Shown: positions 37,224 through 44,531 of the stretch, piece by piece | How the letters are laid out: every line of letters starts with the position of its first letter | Numbering within the stretch: position 1 is the first letter of the stretch | NCBI GenBank assembly: GCA_016280905.1 | Contig: JAEEHN010000012.1 | Location: 1-44,531 of the forward strand | Direction: 5' to 3' | Length of the DNA stretch: 44,531 bases | DNA from: Candidatus Saccharimonadota bacterium | GTDB taxonomy: Bacteria > Patescibacteriota > Saccharimonadia > Saccharimonadales > Saccharimonadaceae | The notes under the pieces: generated by a model | Database searches by the model: none | What the model saw: only the letters and a program-made list of their open reading frames with translations | Told to the model about the DNA's origin: nothing | Translations under genes and position numbers: made by a program

Positions 37224-37807
37224 AAATATTACAACCTTATTTTAATTCGACAGGGAATCGTTCGGTTTTTGTTCGATTCTGATTCTCTTCTCTCTTGTTC
37301 GGTTTTTGTTCAGTATTGATTGCTTTGACCCATTATATAAATACAGGGTAGCATTATAAAAAACAGGGAAAAATCATAAAAAGGGAAATAAAAATGGGGA
37401 AATGTCAAATTGGCGAAAATCCAAAAAATTAGGTAAAAATCCAAAAAAATAGTCAAAACTTCAATTAAAATATAGATTTATCATATAAACATATAACGAT
37501 AAAGAGTCAATTTAGATTCTAACAATTATTAAAAATCAACAACAAAAATAACTAATAAAAAAGCGAATTAAAGACCAATAATATCATAAAGATCGTCAGG
37601 CAAAGTTCATATATTAAGCACATTTCCCCAGCCATACAAGAAATTATATCTTTAAAGACGATAACTTAACCGCCTTGGGCTCAAAGTGCTAATGTCTTAA
37701 AACCCACATTGTACGACATTAAGCTTATGTTAAATCATGAATCGTCTTACGACTCAAAAAGCCGGACTTTTCCGTCAAGTTCAACGTATTTTTTCTTTTT
37801 AATTCCC

Positions 37808-40717
37808 TTAGTGTTTGATTGCTAAAAATCCATCCACCGAATTGTCTTTTTTTGCGTAATCGTCAGTTCTTTTTACGGGTTTTGACAGAGAAATCGGGGT
37901 ATTAGAGGGCTGTATCTGTACGCTGGATTTTTCTTGATATTCTACCTCTGGTTTAACAGGGGTGGAAATTGGAGTGCTCTTTTTAGCTTTAACAGGGGGA
38001 ACCGTTCCCTTTTTCATTGCCTTTTTACCCCTTGTAGCCTTTTTTGACTTCCCTGATTCAACCTTAGTCTCTTTCTCTATCCCAGCCAGTTTAGCTAAAT
38101 CTTTTAAGCCCAGACTTTCGCGACCTTCAGCTTCATTAGGACTCAAGTTCTGCCGCCGAAAATCTGCTTGCGGAGTAGACTCTCTCAAGTTCGGTTTTTG
38201 TTCGGCACGCACTGGACGAAACACCGGCTTTTCAGAAGTATTAATCACGAGTTTTGGCTCTTCTTGGCGCCCAGAATCCGACAGTTCTTTTTTATATTTT
38301 TCCGACTGTTCAATTGTCTCACGAATTTCGGCTTCTACCTCCATACGAGGTCTAGCAAAATATTCGCGCGAATGCGCAATAATTGCGTCGATATTATCCT
38401 TTGGTGAGTCTGGGATTGAAAGAGTAGTAGCAGAGAATGCCGGTACTTTCTCGCCGTTAATAATCATTGATATCACAAAATGTCGATTATTTAATTGAAT
38501 AATATCCGCTTCTTCAAAAGTCGGTTCAAACTGTTTTACTAAGACTGGCGCATCATCGGCCGATACCCGGAAAGAAATCGTCGTACCGACATTGCCAAAC
38601 ACTGCATCACGCACTGACTCGGTCATCTGGGCCACATATTGGTTTGCCACAGTGAGATTAAGCCCATATTTGCGTGCTTCGGACAATATCACTGCAAAAG
38701 AATCGGTGGCAAAGTTTTGGAATTCATCTACATAGAGATAAAACGGTCGCCGGTCTGCCACATTAGGGATATCCGAGCGCGACATTGCCGCAAGTTGCAC
38801 CTTAGTTACCAAGAATGCACCAAGAATTGCTGCATTGTCTTCGCCAATCAAGCCCTTGGATAGATTTACTACTAAAATTTTACCTTCATCCATAATTTTA
38901 CGAATATCAAAGGATGATTTTTCTTGCCCAATAATATTTCGAATAATTGGGTTGGCCGTAAATGCCCCTACTTTATTCAGTACTGGAGCAATCGACTCAT
39001 TGACCTGCTTTTCATTCCATTGGCCAAATTCATGTTTCCAAAATTGCAAAACCGTTACATCTTGGCAATAATCCAAAGTCTCCTTACGGAAATTTTTATC
39101 GGTCAAAAGTCTTGAGATATCAAGAAGCGTCGTAGAAGGTCGGTCGAGCAATGCTAGCAAGGTATAACGGAGAATGTGCTCAAGCCTTGGCCCCCATGAG
39201 TCACCAAACATTCGTTTTAATACTCCAATCACTTCGGAACAAATATTCGGTTTCTTTGCCGGGTCCGATACCTCAAGCGGGTTAAAGGCTACTGGGAAGG
39301 CTGTATCTGCCGGATTAAAATACACTACATCCTTCACTCGTGATTCAGGAATAAATCGTAAATTGTCAATTGCGAAATCTCCGTGCGGATCAATAATGCA
39401 ATAACCCTGGTTGTAGAAAATATCCGAAAGAGCCAAAAGCTCTAGCATCCCGCTTTTCCCTGCTCCAGTTTGTCCGATAATATAAACATGACGAGACCGG
39501 TCACGTCGCAATAAACCAAATTGATGATTGATCCCCCGAAAATTAGTTAATCCAAAAGCAGAAATATTCTCATCAATAGACGTATCGCCAGTTAGTACCG
39601 GGAGTTTAGCAGGTGGCTCGGCCGTCTTAGAAGAAGCCCACACGATATTTGGTGTCTCCACTGAAGTGTGTGGCAAATGATAAACTGACGCCAATTCAGA
39701 AATATTCAAAATGAATCCACGGCTCGAAAATTGACGCATCTTATAGGCGTCAAGGTCTGTTGCATTAAAACTTCCACCTAGCTGCTTAAAGCCATTCAAA
39801 TTGGTTGAATTATATTGTTTAAAAGTACCAACCAGAGCCTGCATATTAAGCTTTGCGTCGGTCTGATCCTGGCCAAGATAAGCTAAACGAATTTTCACTT
39901 CATAGCCAAGCTTAGTAGCCTTTTCTTCAGCCTTGGCAATTCGGGTTTTATCTCGTTCAGATAACTCTACTTTTACTTCAGAGCTAGTTCCACCAGCCGG
40001 AGGTCTAAATAGTGCACCGATGGCTTCTACTAGCCAAGTCCAATCAATTCCGGTTCCAGCCAAAAGCGAGCGTTTTCCTGATTTTATCTTTCGAATCCAC
40101 TTGTCGGTTGTATTTTTGTGCCAATCATCTGGAATCGGCCGCGCTAAAATTTGGATCCACAATTCCTCTGTGTTATCTGGGTTTAGCTTTGCCAATGTAC
40201 CGGTAATACCTGCCAGTGGATCTACTTCAAAATTATCGAAAGTCTTAATTGGCAAAGCTTCATTATCGATTAGACCAAGTTCTGCCGAATAATTTACTGG
40301 ATATTTTGTACGATTATCTACATAATCTTCGTTCATCTTATAAATCTGTACTGTTGGGTATTGTGAGTAAATCTGCCCTTCTACGAAACTTTGTAATACT
40401 TTCGGTACCCACACGAAAAATCGAATTTGTCCAGCCGTTGAAACGATTTCGAATGACAGATGCTCTTGTACGCCACCTGAATTTTTAAGCTCCTGTTTAT
40501 CCCTTAAAATACCATGTAGACTGGCGAATAATTGTTCCGCCGCTAACTCCTTTTTGTCGTTCTCGCGGGGGATTTCTAGCATTAAGAGTACTGAATCTAC
40601 ATTTAATACCTTTAATTTGTTTAATTTTTTGTAATTACGATACGTTAAAAAAGCTAAGATTACCACCACTGGAATCCAGAAGATAGGCATTAAAATAAAG
40701 TGTATGACTTGTTCCAT
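37808..40717 (-). CDS. Type IV secretion-type coupling/HerA-like ATPase (TraG/TraD/VirD4-like)
   Basis: VYIIGQTGAGKSGMLELLA (Walker A), LYVDEFQNFATDSF (Walker B), N-terminal TM. Confidence 0.85.
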   Translation of the reverse strand: MEQVIHFILMPIFWIPVVVILAFLTYRNYKKLNKLKVLNVDSVLLMLEIPRENDKKELAAEQLFASLHGILRDKQELKNSGGVQEHLSFEIVSTAGQIRFFVWVPKVLQSFVEGQIYSQYPTVQIYKMNEDYVDNRTKYPVNYSAELGLIDNEALPIKTFDNFEVDPLAGITGTLAKLNPDNTEELWIQILARPIPDDWHKNTTDKWIRKIKSGKRSLLAGTGIDWTWLVEAIGALFRPPAGGTSSEVKVELSERDKTRIAKAEEKATKLGYEVKIRLAYLGQDQTDAKLNMQALVGTFKQYNSTNLNGFKQLGGSFNATDLDAYKMRQFSSRGFILNISELASVYHLPHTSVETPNIVWASSKTAEPPAKLPVLTGDTSIDENISAFGLTNFRGINHQFGLLRRDRSRHVYIIGQTGAGKSGMLELLALSDIFYNQGYCIIDPHGDFAIDNLRFIPESRVKDVVYFNPADTAFPVAFNPLEVSDPAKKPNICSEVIGVLKRMFGDSWGPRLEHILRYTLLALLDRPSTTLLDISRLLTDKNFRKETLDYCQDVTVLQFWKHEFGQWNEKQVNESIAPVLNKVGAFTANPIIRNIIGQEKSSFDIRKIMDEGKILVVNLSKGLIGEDNAAILGAFLVTKVQLAAMSRSDIPNVADRRPFYLYVDEFQNFATDSFAVILSEARKYGLNLTVANQYVAQMTESVRDAVFGNVGTTISFRVSADDAPVLVKQFEPTFEEADIIQLNNRHFVISMIINGEKVPAFSATTLSIPDSPKDNIDAIIAHSREYFARPRMEVEAEIRETIEQSEKYKKELSDSGRQEEPKLVINTSEKPVFRPVRAEQKPNLRESTPQADFRRQNLSPNEAEGRESLGLKDLAKLAGIEKETKVESGKSKKATRGKKAMKKGTVPPVKAKKSTPISTPVKPEVEYQEKSSVQIQPSNTPISLSKPVKRTDDYAKKDNSVDGFLAIKH

Positions 40718-40728
40718 AATAAACATTA

Positions 40729-40757
40729 TAACATAATCATTCAAAATGATTATGTTA
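40729..40757. promoter_or_regulatory. 13-bp perfect inverted repeat overlapping the promoter of the T4SS ATPase gene
   Basis: TAACATAATCATT-caa-AATGATTATGTTA; overlaps the minus-strand TATAAT (40725-40730). Confidence 0.6.
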
Positions 40758-40760
40758 GGT

Positions 40761-41789
40761 TTAAGCTAATGTGTATAAGTTTTTGTCGACTTTTTTAAAT
40801 AATTTTTTATTCTGCAGATTGAGTAAAATGGTGGTTTCTTTTACTTTGCGAACCTTTAGCACCTGTTTTACGACCTCTTCTCGTGTCATTGGCGTGGAAG
40901 ATTTTTCCAAAATAGACTTAATAATTTCAGAAATAGTTCCTTTCTTGTAACCCCAGGAACTCAAAGCATAAATTCCCCGCCCAATCAAAATAAACCGCGC
41001 ATCCTTAATTAGCTCGTTATGAATTGCTTGAATTGTCACGTTTTTACGCTTGAAATTAGATTCTTTGATTTCTTTTGCGATATCCGAGAAGTGCATCGGC
41101 TCTTTTTTTGATTCTAAAATTACAAAGATTTTATCTCGAATATTTTTAGGGTTTACAGCCGGCCACTTAGCTAAGCCCCAAAGATTATTTAAAGTAGCAA
41201 GTAGCTTAGAAATTGACGCTACGGCTTTTATATGGTCAGGATGCTCATAATTTAATTTATCGTCAAGCTCATCAAGCGCCATCGGGGCTTTGTTGTCTTT
41301 GATAATCTTTACGACCTCGTCAACCCTTTCGCGAATCGTTCGACTATCTCCATATTCGGCAATCCCCACAGCGGCATTGTAGCGGTCATTTTCTTCTACA
41401 ACTGTGAGACCTTTAGAAAACGTAGCAATAAAATAAATGCCGGTCTTTTCGGACGCGGTTGCAGCTTTACCATAAACTTTATCGGCTAAATCGGAAAGTT
41501 TCGCCACCCGCCCCATTTCAGTTAAATTTCGGATTAAGATTTTTTCAGCGGCGGCGAGTTCAGGTATTTGATTTTCTTCTGCGGAAATTTGGAGACGAAT
41601 CAAAATTGCCTTTTCAAGCTGTCTTACTCTTTCTCTCGTGATAGACAACATTTCACCAATCTGTTCAAGTGTTTCTTTGTTGCCTTCCAAGCCGAATCGT
41701 CGTGAAATTATTTCTCTTTCCCGTTCTTGGTCTATGATTTTCAGGCTACCAGATATTGCATTTTTTAGGATTTCCGCATTTTGTTCCAT
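40761..41789 (-). CDS. Sigma-70 region-4-like protein fused to HARE-HTH-like / winged-helix domains
   Basis: ISRRFGLEGNKETLEQIGEMLSITRERVRQLEKAILIRL (sigma region 4), then KEPMHFSDIAKEIKESNFKRKNVTIQAIHNELIKDARFILIGRGIYALSSWG (HARE-HTH-like). Confidence 0.8.
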   Translation of the reverse strand: MEQNAEILKNAISGSLKIIDQEREREIISRRFGLEGNKETLEQIGEMLSITRERVRQLEKAILIRLQISAEENQIPELAAAEKILIRNLTEMGRVAKLSDLADKVYGKAATASEKTGIYFIATFSKGLTVVEENDRYNAAVGIAEYGDSRTIRERVDEVVKIIKDNKAPMALDELDDKLNYEHPDHIKAVASISKLLATLNNLWGLAKWPAVNPKNIRDKIFVILESKKEPMHFSDIAKEIKESNFKRKNVTIQAIHNELIKDARFILIGRGIYALSSWGYKKGTISEIIKSILEKSSTPMTREEVVKQVLKVRKVKETTILLNLQNKKLFKKVDKNLYTLA

Positions 41790-41999
41790 CAGGTTTTCCT
41801 CATTCCGCACCCCTGTTAATTATATTAATTTATACTATAATATCATAAGTTTTGACCTATGTCAACTATGAAATTATCAACTTTACATATTTATTGTAAC
41901 ACACTTTTTACAAAGTCTGAAAAAAATTATAAAAATCAAAATTCTTCTGCTATTTTATGTTGCAATATAACAAAAAATAGTCGTTTGATTTGGCGGATT

Positions 42000-44291
42000 T
42001 TATTTATTTTTTAGTTGATTTTTTCGCCCACCCCGCGTTCCACGCCGAGCTTTTGTACTTTTACGCGAAGCTTTAGGCTTGTTTTTTAGCATTTCTTCAG
42101 CTTGCTCACGGGTGATAGTCTTAGGATCAATATCTTTTGGCACTTTTACATTATTGTGTCGTCCTGGACCTTTTACGTATGGCCCATATGCGCCGTTTAT
42201 AATCTGGATTTCCTCCCAATCCGCAATCATTGAATCGATCTTTTTTTGATACAAAGGCAAAATTTCTTCCAGTGTTACAGTATATGGGTCAAAGTCTTTC
42301 ATCGGAATGTTATATTTGCCACCCTTAAGATACGGTCCAAACGGCCCACTGGCAGCAATTAGCTCTACTCCATCTGGTGCTTTACCCAAGAAACGTGGCA
42401 AAGCCGGTAAAGCTAGCTGTTTCAAAGCCTGTTCCAAAGTCACAGTTTTAACCGATTTTCGCTTTGGCAAGGGGGCAAAACGTGGTTTTTCCTTAGTTTC
42501 TTTTTCATTGTCACCCAATTGGATAAAACCGCCACTTTTTCCGACTTTTGCATAAATTGGTTTACCAGTTTCTGGATCATGCCCAAGCAAACGTGCGTTA
42601 TTGTATCTTTCGACACCATTTGCCATTAATACCGTGTCCCTAAATGGTCCATAAAAGTCCTTTAACATCTTTACACGTTCTAATTTTGCATCCGCTACTA
42701 AATCTAAGTCCTTTTCAATATTTGCAGTAAACTTATAATCCACGATGTTTTTAAAATTATCTGTAAGGAAACCTGCCACTAACTCTCCAATTGGTGTCGG
42801 TATTAATTTTCCTTTATTTGCCCCAAATTTTTCTTTGACTACCAATCTTTTAACAGTTCCCGCTGGTACGATATTTAATTCTACAACCTCACGTTCTTCT
42901 CCTTCGGATTCACCCTTCACAACATAATTTCGTACCTGTATCGCCGACATAATTGAAGCATAAGTGGACGGTCGTCCGATGCCCAGTTCCTCAAGTTTTT
43001 TAACCAAAGAGCCTTCGGTATATCTTGCCGGTGGTTTGCCATAGGTTTGTCGAGCCGTTAACTCTAGGCATTTCATTTTGTCACCTTTTATTACTTTCGG
43101 TAACTCCAAATCTTTACTCTTGCCGTAGACCTTCAAAAATCCATCAAAAATTACCACTTCGCCTTTAGCAACAAAGTCTTCGTTTATGCGTATAGTAGTT
43201 TTGGCAACTTTAGCGTTTGCCATCTGTGTAGCTAGCGTTCTTGCCCAAATTAGTTGATAGAGTCGTTTTTCGTAAGTATTTTTACCAGCACTTGTTACCG
43301 AAATATTGGTTGGACGAATTGCTTCGTGGGCCTCTTGTGCTGAAGCATCTTTAGTCTTAAAATGTCGTACTTTAAGGTAGTTTATTCCAAAATTAGTCTT
43401 GATATATCCTGAAATCGCTGCCACTGCTTGCGATGATAAATTTAAGGAGTCCGTTCGATGATAAGTAATCAAACCTGCCTGATAAAGCCCCTGGGCTGCG
43501 CTCATAGTAGTTCGTGAAGAAAAGCCCAATTTGCTATTGGCTTCAATCTGTAGGGCTGCCGTCGTAAAAGGTACCGGATTTGCTTTAGTTCCCTCAGTTT
43601 CTTCAACTTCTGTTACTACAAACTCAGATTTTGCCAGTTTTTCAAGCAATTCTTTTGCCGTTTCTTCATTTTCTGGGCTATTTTTTTCTAAGTTCGCCAC
43701 GAATTCGGCATTTTTAAAAAACTTTCCAGATACCTTAAAATTGAATTTTGAGTCAAATTTTTCAATCTCTTTTTCGCGTTCTACTACTAATCTCAATGCC
43801 GGCGACTGCACTCGCCCAGCCGAAATTGCCCCAGGCACTTTCTTTCTTACGATATCTGACAAATCATACCCTACTAACATATCCAAGGTTTGTCTTGCTT
43901 GCTGCGAGGACACCATGTCCATATCCACGGTTCGAGGGTTTTTTATAGCATTTTCTAATGCCGGCTTAGTAATTTCGTGAAAAGTAATTCGCGCTGTATC
44001 TTTTGGCAATCTTAAAACTTCGCACAAATGCCAAGAAATCGACTCTCCTTCGCGGTCTTCATCGGTCGCAAGCCAGATTTTTTCAGCCGCCTTTGCCTCT
44101 TTTTTTAATTCAGCGATAATAGATTTATGTTCCGGGTCTACCTCGTAAGTTACATCAAAAGTCGTCTTATCAACTTTGGTGTCTTTCCTAATATGCCCCA
44201 CGCTCGCTAGTACCTTAAAATCCGATCCGAGATATTTTTCAATTGTGTGTGCCTTTGCTGGGCTCTCTACTATTACTAAATTTTTTGCCAT
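42000..44291 (-). CDS. topA: DNA topoisomerase I
   Basis: MAKNLVIVESPAKAHTIEKYLG, DEDREGESISWHL, GLITYHRTDS, C-terminal GPYGPY repeats. Confidence 0.97.
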   Translation of the reverse strand: MAKNLVIVESPAKAHTIEKYLGSDFKVLASVGHIRKDTKVDKTTFDVTYEVDPEHKSIIAELKKEAKAAEKIWLATDEDREGESISWHLCEVLRLPKDTARITFHEITKPALENAIKNPRTVDMDMVSSQQARQTLDMLVGYDLSDIVRKKVPGAISAGRVQSPALRLVVEREKEIEKFDSKFNFKVSGKFFKNAEFVANLEKNSPENEETAKELLEKLAKSEFVVTEVEETEGTKANPVPFTTAALQIEANSKLGFSSRTTMSAAQGLYQAGLITYHRTDSLNLSSQAVAAISGYIKTNFGINYLKVRHFKTKDASAQEAHEAIRPTNISVTSAGKNTYEKRLYQLIWARTLATQMANAKVAKTTIRINEDFVAKGEVVIFDGFLKVYGKSKDLELPKVIKGDKMKCLELTARQTYGKPPARYTEGSLVKKLEELGIGRPSTYASIMSAIQVRNYVVKGESEGEEREVVELNIVPAGTVKRLVVKEKFGANKGKLIPTPIGELVAGFLTDNFKNIVDYKFTANIEKDLDLVADAKLERVKMLKDFYGPFRDTVLMANGVERYNNARLLGHDPETGKPIYAKVGKSGGFIQLGDNEKETKEKPRFAPLPKRKSVKTVTLEQALKQLALPALPRFLGKAPDGVELIAASGPFGPYLKGGKYNIPMKDFDPYTVTLEEILPLYQKKIDSMIADWEEIQIINGAYGPYVKGPGRHNNVKVPKDIDPKTITREQAEEMLKNKPKASRKSTKARRGTRGGRKNQLKNK

Positions 44292-44346
44292 ATAACCAAT
44301 CATACCACACCCAGCAAGCACAAGCGTAAAAAAGCGAAAAAACCAT

Positions 44347-44391
44347 CAAAATACCCTCAGGTAAGGGTGGGCATCACCTGAGGGTATTTTG
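44347..44391 (-). terminator. Long 16-bp hairpin, probable terminator on the minus strand
   Basis: CAAAATACCCTCAGGT/ACCTGAGGGTATTTTG, followed on the minus strand by GATGGTTTTTT. Confidence 0.7.
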
Positions 44392-44392
44392 G

Positions 44393-44475
44393 CCCTCTAA
44401 CACTTCACTACTATACCGGGTGAACCCCGGAAGCGTAACCCACCTCACACAAATTGGGGCCCGCCGGTTAGAGGG
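44393..44475 (-). ncRNA. Candidate structured non-coding RNA, class unidentified
   Basis: Closing stem CCCTCTAAC/GTTAGAGGG 83 nt end to end, GC-rich interior, no ORF, adjacent to a strong terminator. Strand inferred from the terminator. Confidence 0.45.
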
Positions 44476-44531
44476 ATTGCTAAGCCTTCGAAATTATCCT
44501 TTCAAAGTGGAGGTAATACTTATAAACCTAA

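Noticed and set aside
37962-38498. Plus-strand 178-aa ORF antisense to the T4SS ATPase gene
   Set aside because: Opposite a well-supported CDS, no SD or promoter, low-complexity composition typical of antisense ORFs.
43531-43980. Plus-strand 149-aa ORF antisense to topA
   Set aside because: Fully inside topA, Ser/Phe-rich antisense composition, no initiation signals.
44393-44475. Calling this region SRP RNA
   Set aside because: It lacks the CAGG...CCGGAAGG...AGCAGCC apical domain and does not fold into one long hairpin.

Overview
The window looks like a chromosomal segment of a small-genome Patescibacteria/CPR bacterium, probably Saccharibacteria-like. That placement is an inference from gene content; no search was run. 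It contains the 3' end of a 16S rRNA gene with its own trailer hairpins and terminator and no 23S or 5S in view, then a tRNA-Ala(TGC)/tRNA-Ile(GAT) pair. A putative ~5.8 kb mobile element sits at the tRNA-Ile 3' end and carries a large serine recombinase, a MerR-like regulator, an unknown three-gene operon, a phage-type macro-domain-like protein and an HTH protein. Housekeeping genes follow: rpsA, infB, fmt, def, priA, recJ, a partial division/cell-wall cluster (rsmH, ftsL-like, ftsI/PBP, mraY, ftsW, murG, ftsQ-like), a T4SS coupling-type ATPase, a sigma region 4/HARE-HTH-like protein and topA. Accessory metabolic genes include a choloylglycine-hydrolase-family enzyme, an acyl-CoA ligase and a polysaccharide deacetylase. 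The main items for follow-up are: (1) a riboswitch-like leader with mutually exclusive stems upstream of the unknown element operon; (2) an integrase whose C-terminus and stop codon are antisense to the tRNA-Ile 3' end, with a terminator hairpin inside its coding end; (3) eleven genes with a -10 box 6-7 nt upstream of the start codon, indicating leaderless mRNAs; (4) an unannotated 21-aa ORF plus a multi-hairpin RNA inside the division cluster; (5) recurrent intergenic motifs flanking that cluster; and (6) an unidentified structured RNA at the right edge. All calls come from reading the sequence; no homology search or folding program was run.
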